A stretch of DNA of 64,000 nt, from the NCBI RefSeq assembly GCF_000620785.1, contig NZ_JIAI01000020.1:35249-99248 (forward strand), in the 5' to 3' direction. The position numbers were made by a program, and so were the translations under genes. Below the pieces are notes generated by a model. The model worked only from the letters and a program-made list of their open reading frames with translations, was not told where the DNA came from and searched no databases. This document shows, piece by piece, positions 10,323 through 18,913 of this stretch (position 1 is the stretch's first letter; each line of letters opens with the position of its first letter). The DNA comes from Actinospineispora acaciae DSM 45401 (lineage in GTDB: Bacteria > Actinomycetota > Actinomycetes > Mycobacteriales > Pseudonocardiaceae).

Positions 10323-10339
10323 CTTGCCGGAACGGCAAG
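10323..10339. promoter_or_regulatory. palindrome CTTGCCG-GAA-CGGCAAG, operator candidate
   Basis: A perfect 7-3-7 inverted repeat sits 8 bp upstream of the chosen start of the XRE-cupin gene and 62 bp upstream of the divergent methyltransferase. It is the natural autoregulatory operator candidate. Confidence 0.55.
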
Positions 10340-10401
10340 AATCCGTGCCACATCGCGCCGAGCCTGGCGAGACTGGCCGCATCCCGACCCGAGGAGGCTC
10401 G

Positions 10402-11481
10402 ATGAGCAGCACCGATGCGGCCACGTTCTGGGACGGCGTCTACGCCGCCCGGCCGGCCGCCACGGACCCCCGGCCGAACGTCCGCCTGACCGAGGCCGTC
10501 ACGGACCTGCCGCCCGGCGAGGCTCTGGACATCGGATGCGGCGACGGCGGCGACGCGCTGTGGCTGGCCCGCCAGGGATGGCGGGTCACCGCCGTCGACA
10601 TCTCGGCCGTGGCGGTCGAGCGGCTCGCCGGCCTTGCCCGCTCACACGGCCTGGCCGAGCGGATCGACGCCCAGCGGCTCGGCCGTTTCCCCAAGGGCCG
10701 GTTCGACCTGGTCAGCGCCCACTACCTGCCGCCCGCCCCGGGCAGGGCGACGGTCCTGCGCGCGGCCGCGCACGCGCTGCGCCCTGGCGGGCTGCTGCTC
10801 GTGGTGGACCACGGCTCGACGGCGCCCTGGTCATGGAACCAGGACCCCGACGTCCGCTACCCCAGCCCGACGGAGGTCGCCGAGGGCCTCGACCTGGACC
10901 CGGCGAGGTGGACGGTCGAGCGGGCCGACGCACCCCGCCGGGTCGCGACCGGACCGGGCGGACACACCGCCGAGGTCACCGACCACGTCCTGCTCATCCG
11001 CCGCACCCGCCGCACCCGCCGCCGTGACACCCCGCCGCCCCGGACCGGCAACAGCGAGCTCGAGACCCTGCGCGGATTCCTCGACTACCTGCGGACCTCG
11101 ATCGCCGCGAAGGTCGACGGCGCCCCCGAACCGGCTGTTCGAACGGCCGGAGTGCCGTCCGGCACGAACCTGCTCGGCCTGCTCAACCACCTCACGTTCG
11201 TCGAGCGCTCGACCTTCCTCGGGGGCAAGGTCACGAACTGGCAAGCGACGTTCCACGCCGCGCCGGACGACAGCGTGGCCGACGTCGTCGAGCGCTACCG
11301 AACGACTGTCGAACGCGCCAACGAGGTCCTCGACAACTGCACCGACCCCGGCGCGCCAGTGCCTGAGCGCCCCGGTCCCAGCGTCCGCTGGGCGCTCACC
11401 CACATGATCGAGGAAACCGGCCGCCACGCCGGCCACGCGGACATCCTCCGCGAGCTGATCGACGGCGCAACCGGACGCTGA
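10402..11481 (+). CDS. fusion of class I SAM methyltransferase with DinB/DUF664 domain
   Basis: The 359-residue protein has two parts. Residues 1-200 are a class I methyltransferase with motif I ALDIGCGDGGDALWLA and motif II VTAVDISAVAVERL. Residues about 215-355 are a DinB-like four-helix bundle of the DUF664 type (LETLRGFLDYLRTSIAAKV, LLNHLTFVERSTF, THMIEETGRHAGHADILRELI), with the His residues that usually hold a metal. They are joined by an Arg/Pro-rich linker (RRTRRTRRR, then PPPR). The start ATG has GAGGAGG 6 bp upstream. DinB/DUF664 domains are metal-dependent thiol-transferase-like proteins. The substrate of either half is unknown. The neighbouring XRE-cupin regulator probably controls it. 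Confidence 0.8.
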   Translation: MSSTDAATFWDGVYAARPAATDPRPNVRLTEAVTDLPPGEALDIGCGDGGDALWLARQGWRVTAVDISAVAVERLAGLARSHGLAERIDAQRLGRFPKGRFDLVSAHYLPPAPGRATVLRAAAHALRPGGLLLVVDHGSTAPWSWNQDPDVRYPSPTEVAEGLDLDPARWTVERADAPRRVATGPGGHTAEVTDHVLLIRRTRRTRRRDTPPPRTGNSELETLRGFLDYLRTSIAAKVDGAPEPAVRTAGVPSGTNLLGLLNHLTFVERSTFLGGKVTNWQATFHAAPDDSVADVVERYRTTVERANEVLDNCTDPGAPVPERPGPSVRWALTHMIEETGRHAGHADILRELIDGATGR

Positions 11482-11483
11482 CG

Positions 11484-12185
11484 TCAGGCGACGCCGAGCA
11501 GCCGGTGCGCGGTGTCCGGGTCGCGGCGGAACGCGGGCGTGTCCACCCGGTGCACGATGCGGCCCTTCTCCATCACGGCGATCTCGTCGCTCACCGCGAA
11601 CGCCAGGTGCAGGTCCTGCTCGACCAGCAGGATGCCGGCGCCCTCGGCGCGCATCCGCCCGATCACGCCGACGAGCTGGTCCACGACCGAGGGCGCGAGC
11701 CCGTCCGAGGGTTCGTCCAGGAGCACGAGCTTCGGGTTGGTCACCAGCGCACGAGCCACCGCGAGCATCTGCTGTTCGCCGCCAGAGAGTTGCCCGGCGT
11801 ACTGCCGGCGCCGCTCCGCCAGCCGGGGCAGCAGCTCGTACACGGCGTCCACCGTCCAGCCGCCGCGGCGACCCCGGCCGGCGAGCGCGAGGTGCTCGGC
11901 CACGGTCAGGGTCGCCCACACCCGCCGGCCCTGCGGCACCAGCGCCACGCCGGCCCTGGCGATCGCGTCGGGGCGGCGGCCGGCCAGCTCCTCCCCGTCC
12001 AGCAGAACCGAGCCGGATGTCACCGGCACCAACCCCATCAGCGTCATGACCAGCGTGGACTTCCCCACCCCGTTGCGGCCGAGCAGCCCGAGCACGGCGC
12101 CGGCGTCCAGGTCGAGGTCCACACCGCCCAGCACGGTGCTCCGGTCGTAGCCGGACACCAGCTCGCGGACCCGCAGGAACGTCAT
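11484..12185 (-). CDS. livF: branched-chain amino-acid-type ABC transporter ATPase (LivF)
   Basis: The 233-residue ATPase has Walker A GRNGVGKST, signature LSGGEQQMLAVARAL, and Walker B KLVLLDEPSDGLAPSVV. The VPQGRRVWATLTVAEHL stretch marks the LivF branch. The start ATG overlaps the stop of livG by 4 bp. It is last in an operon of binding protein, two permeases and two ATPases that imports branched-chain amino acids, amides or similar solutes. The binding-protein gene is frameshifted, so the substrate is unclear. It is convergent with the methyltransferase-DinB gene, 2 bp apart. Confidence 0.9.
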   Translation of the reverse strand: MTFLRVRELVSGYDRSTVLGGVDLDLDAGAVLGLLGRNGVGKSTLVMTLMGLVPVTSGSVLLDGEELAGRRPDAIARAGVALVPQGRRVWATLTVAEHLALAGRGRRGGWTVDAVYELLPRLAERRRQYAGQLSGGEQQMLAVARALVTNPKLVLLDEPSDGLAPSVVDQLVGVIGRMRAEGAGILLVEQDLHLAFAVSDEIAVMEKGRIVHRVDTPAFRRDPDTAHRLLGVA

Positions 12186-12934
12186 GTCAGGAACAGCTCC
12201 TCCCGCCGGCCGGTACCCAGGTACGCCTCCCGCACCCGCTCGCTGGCCCGCACCCGCTCCGGCGAGCCGGACATCAGCACCCGGCCCAGGTGCAGCACCG
12301 TCACCGTGTCCGCCAGCTCGAACACCAGGTCCAGGTCGTGCTCGACGAACAGCACGGTGACCTCCGGGGGCAGCCCGGCGAGCAGCTCCACCAGCCGCTT
12401 GCTCTCCGCCGGGGACATGCCGGCCGCCGGCTCGTCGAGCAGCATCAGCGTCGGGCGGCAGGCCAGCGCGACCGCCACCTCCAGCTGCCGCCGCTCGCCG
12501 TGCGACAGCGACGGCACCGCCACCCCGCCCCGCCCGGCCAGCCCGACCGCGTCGAGCAGCTCGTCGACCCGGTCCCAGACCGCCGGCTCGCGCCTGGGCA
12601 GCACCCCGACGCGCCCGTGCCGCCGGACCGCGAGCGCGACGGTCCGGGCGGCGGTCATGGAGGCGAACAGGCTGGAGTGCTGCGGCGTCCGGCTCATGCC
12701 CAACCGCGCCCGGCGCGCCTCGGAGAGCCGGGTGAGGTCCCGCCCGTTCAGCGCCACCGTCCCGGCGTCCGGCCGCAGCACCCCGGTGAGCAGCCGGAAC
12801 AGGGTCGACTTGCCGGCGCCGTTCGGGCCGATCAGCGCGTGCCGGGCGCCGGCCGCGACCTCCAGGTCCACCCCGTCCACCGCCTTCAGCGCGCCGAACG
12901 AGCGGCTCAGCCCGGCGCACCGCAGCACGCTCAC
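12182..12934 (-). CDS. livG: branched-chain amino-acid-type ABC transporter ATPase (LivG)
   Basis: The 250-residue ATPase has Walker A GPNGAGKST, signature LSHGERRQLEVAVAL, and Walker B TLMLLDEPAAGMSPAE. The RTPQHSSLFASMTAARTVALA and VEHDLDLVFELADTVTVL stretches are typical of LivG. The GTG start overlaps the livM stop by 4 bp (GTGA); a second GTG 6 bp downstream is also possible. The His in SHGERRQ in place of Gly is a mild change from the usual LSxGE signature. Confidence 0.9.
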   Translation of the reverse strand: MSVLRCAGLSRSFGALKAVDGVDLEVAAGARHALIGPNGAGKSTLFRLLTGVLRPDAGTVALNGRDLTRLSEARRARLGMSRTPQHSSLFASMTAARTVALAVRRHGRVGVLPRREPAVWDRVDELLDAVGLAGRGGVAVPSLSHGERRQLEVAVALACRPTLMLLDEPAAGMSPAESKRLVELLAGLPPEVTVLFVEHDLDLVFELADTVTVLHLGRVLMSGSPERVRASERVREAYLGTGRREELFLT

Positions 12935-13905
12935 CTCCCCCACCGCCCGAGCCGCAACCCGGCGGCGCCGCGCGGCAGCAGGTAGACCACGACCACGAAC
13001 AGCGCGCCGAGCAGCAGCGTCCCGTGCCCGCCCAGGCTCGGCCCCAGCGCGTCCCTGACCACGATCACCAGCGCGGCGCCCAGGCAGGCGCCCCACAGCG
13101 ACCCGGCGCCCCCGATGATGACCGCGAGCAGCGCGAACGCGGCGGTGACGAACCCGAGGTCGGCGGGCGTGACCAGCCGCTGCTGCGCGGCCAGCAGCGC
13201 ACCGGCCAGCCCGGCCACCCCGCCGGAGGCCACGAACGCCAGGTACTTGTAGCGCGCCGTCGGGTAGCCCAGCGCGCGCATCCTCGGCTCGTTGTCCCGG
13301 ATCCCGCGCAGCGCCTCCCCGACCGGCGACCGGGCCACCGCCCAGAGCAGCGCGAACCCTACCCCGAACCCGGCCAGCACGTACCAGTACACGAACCCGG
13401 CCAGCACCAGCGGCTCTCCGCCCAGCCGGGGCGCCGGTATCCCGGACATGCCGTTGGCGCCGCCGGTCACCGTCTCCCAGGTCTCCGCGACCTGCTGCAC
13501 CAGCTCGCCGATGGCCAGCGTCAGCATCAGGAAGTACACGCCCCCGGTGCGCACCGTGATCCACCCGGTCAGCGCCGCCGCCACCGCCCCGAACGCCGCC
13601 CCCGCCAGCAGCGGCACCGGTATCTCCGCCGTCACCCGCAGCGACACCCAGCCGGCGGCGTACGCCCCCGCGCCGAAGTAGGCGGCGTGCCCGAGCGACG
13701 GCAGCCCGGTCACCCCGACCAGCAGGTCCAGGCTCACCGCGAACAGCGCGAACACCAGGACCCTGCTCAAAGTGCCGGTCACGAACGGCGCCAGGAACAG
13801 CGGCGCCGCCGCCAGCACCACGGGCACCGCCACCGCCAGCACGGCGGCCGCCCGCCCCCGCCGAACGCCGGGACCGCGCGCGGGCGCCGAGGTCGTGACG
13901 GTCAC
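12931..13905 (-). CDS. livM: branched-chain amino-acid-type ABC transporter permease (LivM)
   Basis: The 324-residue permease has about 9-10 hydrophobic segments. It contains the LivM hallmarks DLLVGVTGLPSLGHAAYFGAG in the second segment and GIRDNEPRMRALGY in the cytoplasmic loop, which docks the ATPases. The GTG start at 13905 overlaps the livH stop by 4 bp. The C-terminus RLGRWGR is normal. Confidence 0.9.
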   Translation of the reverse strand: MTVTTSAPARGPGVRRGRAAAVLAVAVPVVLAAAPLFLAPFVTGTLSRVLVFALFAVSLDLLVGVTGLPSLGHAAYFGAGAYAAGWVSLRVTAEIPVPLLAGAAFGAVAAALTGWITVRTGGVYFLMLTLAIGELVQQVAETWETVTGGANGMSGIPAPRLGGEPLVLAGFVYWYVLAGFGVGFALLWAVARSPVGEALRGIRDNEPRMRALGYPTARYKYLAFVASGGVAGLAGALLAAQQRLVTPADLGFVTAAFALLAVIIGGAGSLWGACLGAALVIVVRDALGPSLGGHGTLLLGALFVVVVYLLPRGAAGLRLGRWGR

Positions 13906-14786
13906 CTGTCCACCGCCACCTGCCCGAACAGGCCCCTCGGCCGCAGCACCAGCACCACCGCGAGCGCCCCGAACAGCACGAACGACGCCAGGTCCGGCAA
14001 CAGCGCTCGCCCGAGCGACTCGATCTGGCCGATCACCAACGCACCCACCAACGCCCCGCGCACCGACCCCAACCCGCCGATCACCACCACGACCAGCGCC
14101 AGGATCAGCACCGTCGAGTCCAGCCCGGAGCGGGCGCCGTAGATCGGCCCGCCGAGCACCCCCGCGGTGGTGGCCAGCAACGAGCCGACCGCGAACACCG
14201 CCGCCTTGACCAGCCGGTTGTCCACGCCGACGGTGGTGACCATCTCCCGGTCCGCGACCGTGGCCCTGACCAGCGCGCCCACCCAGGTGCGGTCCACGAC
14301 CAGGTAGACGGCGAGCGCCAACACCGCGCCGATTCCGATCAGCGCCAGCCGGTAGGTGGGGTACGTGGCGCCCAGCACCGCGACCGAGCCGTCCAGCCCC
14401 GACGGCGCGCTGGCCGCGAGCGGGTTGTCCCCGAACACGATGCTCAGCAGCTCGGCCGCCACCAGCGCGACGCCGAGGGTGAGCAGCGCCTGGTCCAGGT
14501 GCGAGCGGTTGCGCAGCGGCTCGGTCATCAGCGACAGCGCCCCGCCGGCCGCGAGCCCGGCCACCGCCGCGATCCCCAGCGCGGCCAGGAACCCTCCCCA
14601 GCTCGCGGTCCCACCGAGCGTCGCGCCCAGGTACGCACCGCCCAGGAACAGTGCCCCGTGCGCCAGGTTCAGCACGTCCATCATGCCGAACACCAGCGAC
14701 AGCCCGACCGCGAGGATGAACAGCAGGAACCCGATCGCGAACCCGTTGAGCACGCTGACCAGGTGCGCCTGGAGCCAGATCGGCAT
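13902..14786 (-). CDS. livH: branched-chain amino-acid-type ABC transporter permease (LivH)
   Basis: The 294-residue inner-membrane permease has about 8 hydrophobic segments. LSLVFGMMDVLNLAHGALFLGGAYLG and the cytoplasmic NRSHLDQALLTLGVALV loop are family hallmarks. The ATG at 14786 follows the binding-protein stop by 1 bp, so the operon order is binding protein, livH, livM, livG, livF. Confidence 0.9.
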   Translation of the reverse strand: MPIWLQAHLVSVLNGFAIGFLLFILAVGLSLVFGMMDVLNLAHGALFLGGAYLGATLGGTASWGGFLAALGIAAVAGLAAGGALSLMTEPLRNRSHLDQALLTLGVALVAAELLSIVFGDNPLAASAPSGLDGSVAVLGATYPTYRLALIGIGAVLALAVYLVVDRTWVGALVRATVADREMVTTVGVDNRLVKAAVFAVGSLLATTAGVLGGPIYGARSGLDSTVLILALVVVVIGGLGSVRGALVGALVIGQIESLGRALLPDLASFVLFGALAVVLVLRPRGLFGQVAVDR

Positions 14787-14787
14787 G

Positions 14788-16004
14788 TCAGGCCGGCTGG
14801 CTCTGCTGCCCGAGGTCCCGCACCACGGCGTTGACCAGCGTGTTCCCCACCCGGTCCACCCGGCGCAGGTAGATGGTCTGCCTCGGGGTCTGCCCGTCGA
14901 ACGTCCACGGCCCGCGCGGGCTGTCCTCGATCGTGCCGACCCCGCCCAGGGCCGCCGCTATCGCGTCCCCGCTCAGCCCGGTGGCCGTCCGCAGCGCCCG
15001 GTTGAGCACGTTCGCGGCGTCCCAGGCCTGCACCGAGAAGCAGCTCGGCGGCTCCCCGTACTTCTCGCTGTACGCCGCCACGAACGCCTTGTTGGCCGGG
15101 TTGTCCAGCCGGTCGCTGTAGTGCAGCGTGTTCTGCACGCCCAGCGCCGCGTCGCCCTGCTGGGGCAGCACGTTGCCCTCGGTCAGGAACCCCGACGCGT
15201 ACAGCGGGATGCTCCTGGCCAGCCCGAACTGCGCGTACTGGCGCACGAACGTGATCGCCTCCGAGCCGGAGAAGAAGCAGAACGTGGCCTTGGCCCCGGA
15301 GTTCTGGATGCCGGCCAGGAACGGCTGGTAGTCCGCCGTCTTCCCGAACGCCGGCTTCGCCTGGCCCACCACCTTCCCGCCGCCCGCCTCGAACGCCTTG
15401 GTGAACCCGGCGATGACCTCGCTGCCCGCCGCGTAGTCCGGCGCGATGGCGTACACCCCTCGGAAAACCCGGAGGCGGCCAGGTGCGTCCCCATCGCGGC
15501 GGAGATCTGCGCGTTGGTGAACGAGCTGCGCCACAGGTACGGGCTGCGCGCCTTGCCGGTGATGTCCGCCGCGCCCGCGTTGGCCACGATGAGCAGCTTC
15601 TTCGACTCGGCGAGCAGGTTGCGCACGCCCAGCGCGGTCGCTGAGTTGACCAGGCCCACCACCACGTCGACGCCGTCGCTCTGCAGCACCTTCTGCACCG
15701 CCGGCACCCCGGTCTGCGGCGTCTCCCCCTCGTCCGCGAGCACCGTCGTCACCGAGTAGTCGCCGAACCTGCCGCCGTTACGGGCCAGCCACAGCTCCCA
15801 GCCGCGCTGCATGTCGGTGCCCAGCGCGGCGTACACCCCGGACGCCGGCACCACCAGGCCGACCTTCACCGCCCGCCCGCCGCCGCCACCGCCCCCGCCG
15901 ACGCTGCTCCCGCACGCCGCCAGCGCCAGCGCGCCACCACCGGCGCCCGCCATCGCGAGGAGCCGCCGCCGACTGATGCCCTGAATGCCCTGGATGCCCG
16001 CCAT
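14788..16004 (-). pseudogene. frameshifted ABC substrate-binding lipoprotein (Liv/amide type)
   Basis: Two frames are needed to read one protein. From ATG 16004 the first frame gives a Tat-type lipoprotein signal (SRRRLLAMAGAGGGALALAAC), a Gly-rich linker, and a Peripla_BP_6 domain up to AAMGTHLAASGF. The second frame resumes with GVYAIAPDYAAGSEVIAGF and continues to TGA at 14788. The break lies at 15457-15470, around the runs CCCC and AAAA, and one base appears to be missing there. Repaired, the protein would have about 405 residues, normal for the family. Everything else in the operon is intact, so this is either a recent inactivation or a sequencing error in a homopolymer. TTG/GTG re-starts that could rescue the second half were not evident. 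Confidence 0.8.
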
Positions 16005-16150
16005 GTCACCGCTCCTCGGCCGAACGCGCACGTGGGCGGATCGTGGCGGCGAACGATCTCCCTTGTCAACCTTTCGAGTGAACGAAGTTCCCCAGGGCGC
16101 CCCGCCGACACCCAAAGCCGCGACCCAATTGTGACGCCGACGACGCTGGC

Positions 16151-16156
16151 TAAGGT
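16151..16156 (+). promoter_or_regulatory. -10 box TAAGGT of leaderless MBL-fold gene
   Basis: TAAGGT ends 7 nt before GTG 16164, the geometry of an actinobacterial leaderless promoter. It supports this start over the longer open frame. Confidence 0.55.
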
Positions 16157-16163
16157 GGACGCC

Positions 16164-16838
16164 GTGGACGTACTGGACTCCTACACCGGTCACACCGACC
16201 CCGGCGGCGCCGCGACCCGCCGCACCCTGGACGGCCTGACGATCACCAAGGTCTCCGTCGGCCCGATGGACAACAACGCCTACCTGCTGACCTGCACCGC
16301 GTCGGGCGAGGCGCTGTTGATCGACGCGGCCAACGAGCCGGACCGGCTGATGGACGTCGTCGGCCACGGTGACGACCGCCCGCAGCTGCGCACCGTGGTC
16401 ACCACGCACCAACACTGGGACCACTGGCAGGCCCTGGCCGCCGTCGTCGGCATGTGCGAGGCGGCCACCGTGGCGCACCCGCTGGACGCCCCCGAGCTGC
16501 CCGTCCCGGTGGAGACGCTGGTCGAGCACGGCGACACCGTCCGCGTCGGCCAGGCCGAGCTCGAGGTGATCCACCTGCGCGGCCACACCCCCGGCTCGAT
16601 CGCCCTGCTCTACCGCGCCGAGGACCGCCCCCACCTGTTCACCGGCGACTCCCTGTTCCCCGGCGGCGTGGGCAAGACCGGCTCCCCGGAGGACTTCCGG
16701 TCCCTGATCGACGACGTCGAGGGCCGGATCTTCGACGAGCTGCCCGACCAGACCTGGTTCTACCCGGGCCACGGCGACGACTCCACGCTGGGCGCGGAGC
16801 GGCCGAAGCTTCCGGAGTGGCGCGAACGCGGCTGGTGA
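16164..16838 (+). CDS. MBL-fold metallo-hydrolase
   Basis: The 224-residue protein has the metallo-beta-lactamase signature THQHWDHW, then HTPGSIALLY, GDSLFPGGVGKTG and a terminal YPGHGDD, together supplying the di-metal ligands of glyoxalase II-like hydrolases. LTITKVSVGPMDNNAYLLTC is the usual first beta strand. GTG 16164 (alternatively GTG 16155) was chosen from the -10 spacing. The gene is divergent from the frameshifted ABC operon and convergent with a tetR gene 4 bp away. The substrate is probably a thioester or lactone, not determinable here. Confidence 0.85.
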   Translation: MDVLDSYTGHTDPGGAATRRTLDGLTITKVSVGPMDNNAYLLTCTASGEALLIDAANEPDRLMDVVGHGDDRPQLRTVVTTHQHWDHWQALAAVVGMCEAATVAHPLDAPELPVPVETLVEHGDTVRVGQAELEVIHLRGHTPGSIALLYRAEDRPHLFTGDSLFPGGVGKTGSPEDFRSLIDDVEGRIFDELPDQTWFYPGHGDDSTLGAERPKLPEWRERGW

Positions 16839-16842
16839 CGGT

Positions 16843-17469
16843 TCAGGCCTGCTCCCGGGCGGTCAGGTAGCGCTGGGCGAGTTCGCCCAGGGTGACCAGG
16901 CTGTGGGCGACCTGGCCGGTGACGGCGGCCAGGTCGGGGCCGATCCTGTCCTGCAGGTTGGCGGTGAGCCACAGGGTGGCGAAGCCGTGCGAGAGTGACC
17001 AACCCGCCGTGACCAGGCCGGCGACGTCCGCGTCGGCCGGGGTGCCGGGGTGGCTGGCGCGGGCGCTGCCGTAGAGCAGGTCGAACGCGGCGTCGCGGGC
17101 GGTGACCAGGTCCGGGTCGTCGTCCAGGTAGAGGTCGGGCCGGAACATCACCTCGTAGTGCCCGGGGTGGGTGAGCGCGAACCGGATGTAGGCGATGCCG
17201 CCGAGGAGAAACCCGTCCGGCCCGGTCGCGGCGGGACCGATCGTCTCGACGGCAAGGCGGAAGCCCTCGGTCGCGATCGCGGTGAAGATGCCGGCCTTGT
17301 CCCCGAACTGGTAGGCCAGCGCGGCGTGGGACACCCCCGCCCGGCGGGCGATCTCGCGCATGCTCACCCCGGCCGCGCCGACCGCCCGCACCTCGGCCAC
17401 CGCAGCCTCGATCGCGGCCTGTCGAAGCCGGCCGTGGTGGTAACGCCGGGGTGTGCTGTGCGAGTTCAC
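16843..17469 (-). CDS. TetR family regulator
   Basis: The 208-residue protein has a TetR_N helix-turn-helix at about residues 10-60 (GAAGVSMREIARRAGVSHAALAYQFGDKAGIFTAIA) and a TetR_C-type ligand domain ending in LGELAQRYLTAREQA. The GTG start at 17469 precedes the NSHSTPRRYHHGRL tail common in this group. It is divergent from the FAD monooxygenase gene across 94 bp that hold two long direct repeats, the likely operator. Confidence 0.87.
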   Translation of the reverse strand: MNSHSTPRRYHHGRLRQAAIEAAVAEVRAVGAAGVSMREIARRAGVSHAALAYQFGDKAGIFTAIATEGFRLAVETIGPAATGPDGFLLGGIAYIRFALTHPGHYEVMFRPDLYLDDDPDLVTARDAAFDLLYGSARASHPGTPADADVAGLVTAGWSLSHGFATLWLTANLQDRIGPDLAAVTGQVAHSLVTLGELAQRYLTAREQA

Positions 17470-17488
17470 CCGACCACCTTAGCCCGAT

Positions 17489-17542
17489 CTGACCATTGAT
17501 AAGTTCCCTGGTCATGCCGGAGACTGACCAACGGTAAGTTCC
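17489..17542. promoter_or_regulatory. pair of 19-bp direct repeats between tetR and FAD monooxygenase
   Basis: CTGACCATTGATAAGTTCC (17489-17507) and CTGACCAACGGTAAGTTCC (17524-17542) agree at 16 of 19 positions with a 35-bp period. The first is also bounded by GACCA and TGGTC. They fill the divergent promoter and are the operator candidates of the adjacent TetR. Confidence 0.6.
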
Positions 17543-17563
17543 GCGGGTGACGGAGGTCGGTCG

Positions 17564-18913
17564 ATGGAGCCGTTCGATGTCGTGATCGTGGGGGCGCGCT
17601 GCGCCGGATCGCCGCTGGCGGTGCTGCTGGCCCGGCGAAGCCTGCGGGTGTGCGTGCTGGACAAAGCCCGGTTCCCGAGCGACACCCCTTCGACGCACGT
17701 GATCCAACCGTCCGGCGTGGCCGTCCTCGACCGGCTCGGGGTGCTCGACACCGTGCTCGCCGCCGGGGCGGTCCAGCTCACCGCGTTCACGATGGTCAAC
17801 GAACACGCCCGGATCGAGGCGGACCTCACCGATGCGGCCGTTCGCGCCGCCTACGGGGCGGCCGGGGCGGGGCTGTGTGTCCGGCGGGTGACGCTGGACC
17901 ACCTGCTGGTGGCGGCGGCCGGAGAGGCCGGCGTGGACGTCCGCACCCGCACCGGCGTGACCGGGCTGCGCCACGACGGCACGCGGGTGACCGGCGTCGA
18001 GACCACCCACGGCCCGGTGCGGGCGTCACTGGTGGTGGGGGCCGACGGCCGGCACTCGACGGTGGCCCGGTTGGCCGGCGCCGCCGAGTACCACACCACC
18101 GGGCCATGCCGCCCGTTCACCTGGGCCTACTTCGACGGTGTCGCCGACACCGAGGCGCGGCTGCGGCTCGGCCGGCTCGGCGACCTCGCCTTTCTCTCCA
18201 GCCCCACCGACGGTGGCCTGTATCTGGCCGGCGCCATCCCGTCCTCGGGCGTCGACACCCGCGAAGAAAGCTTCATGGCGCGGTTCGCGGCGTGGCCGGA
18301 GCTGGCCGAGCGGCTCGACGGGGCGAGGCGGGTGGGCCCGATCCGGGTGGTACCGGACTGCCGAGGCTACTTCCGCTCGGCCACCGGCCCCGGCTGGGTG
18401 CTGACCGGTGATGCCGGACAGTTCAAGGACCCGACACCGGCCCAAGGCATCTCCGACGCCTTCCGCCAGGCCGAGCGGCTGGCCGACGCGATAGTCGCCG
18501 GACTCGGCGGATCCGCCGTCCTCGACGACGAGCTGCGCCGCTGGTGGCGCTGGCGCGACGACGACTGCTACGAGATGCACTGGCTCGCCACCGACATGGG
18601 CGCGCCCGGCCTGCCCTCCCCGCTGATCACCCAGGTGCTGCGCGACATCGCCGGCGACGTGCCCGCCACCGTCGCGCTGCTGCGAGTGCTCAACCGCGAC
18701 CTGCGCCCCTCGCGGCTGTTCACGCCGCGCCGGCTGCTCACCGCCGCCGCGCGCGCCATGGGCGCCCAGCCCACCCGAATCCCCGCGCTCGCCCACGAGG
18801 CCGCGTCCCTCGCCGGCCAGGAGCTGCGCCGCGCCCGCCAACGCCGCCTCGGAACACGAGGTCGGATTCTCGCCAGCGTTCCCCGGACGCGTGTTCGTAC
18901 GCTCGCGCCATGA
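17564..18913 (+). CDS. FAD-dependent monooxygenase / oxidoreductase (PHBH fold)
   Basis: The 449-residue flavoprotein has the N-terminal FAD motif DVVIVGARCAGSPLAVLLARR, the middle motif SLVVGADGRHSTVARLAG (DG motif), and GWVLTGDAGQFKDPTPAQGISDAFRQAERLADAI (GD motif). This is the p-hydroxybenzoate hydroxylase / geranylgeranyl-reductase-like group. The Ala-Arg-Cys variant of the GxGxxG motif is common there. The ATG at 17564 follows a weak GGAGG. The next gene overlaps by 4 bp. Regulation by the divergent TetR is likely. The substrate is unknown. Confidence 0.83.
   Translation: MEPFDVVIVGARCAGSPLAVLLARRSLRVCVLDKARFPSDTPSTHVIQPSGVAVLDRLGVLDTVLAAGAVQLTAFTMVNEHARIEADLTDAAVRAAYGAAGAGLCVRRVTLDHLLVAAAGEAGVDVRTRTGVTGLRHDGTRVTGVETTHGPVRASLVVGADGRHSTVARLAGAAEYHTTGPCRPFTWAYFDGVADTEARLRLGRLGDLAFLSSPTDGGLYLAGAIPSSGVDTREESFMARFAAWPELAERLDGARRVGPIRVVPDCRGYFRSATGPGWVLTGDAGQFKDPTPAQGISDAFRQAERLADAIVAGLGGSAVLDDELRRWWRWRDDDCYEMHWLATDMGAPGLPSPLITQVLRDIAGDVPATVALLRVLNRDLRPSRLFTPRRLLTAAARAMGAQPTRIPALAHEAASLAGQELRRARQRRLGTRGRILASVPRTRVRTLAP
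18898..18903 (+). promoter_or_regulatory. -10 box TACGCT before SnoaL-like gene
   Basis: TACGCT ends 6 nt before ATG 18910, inside the end of the upstream gene. The downstream gene may have its own leaderless promoter besides translational coupling. Confidence 0.4.
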
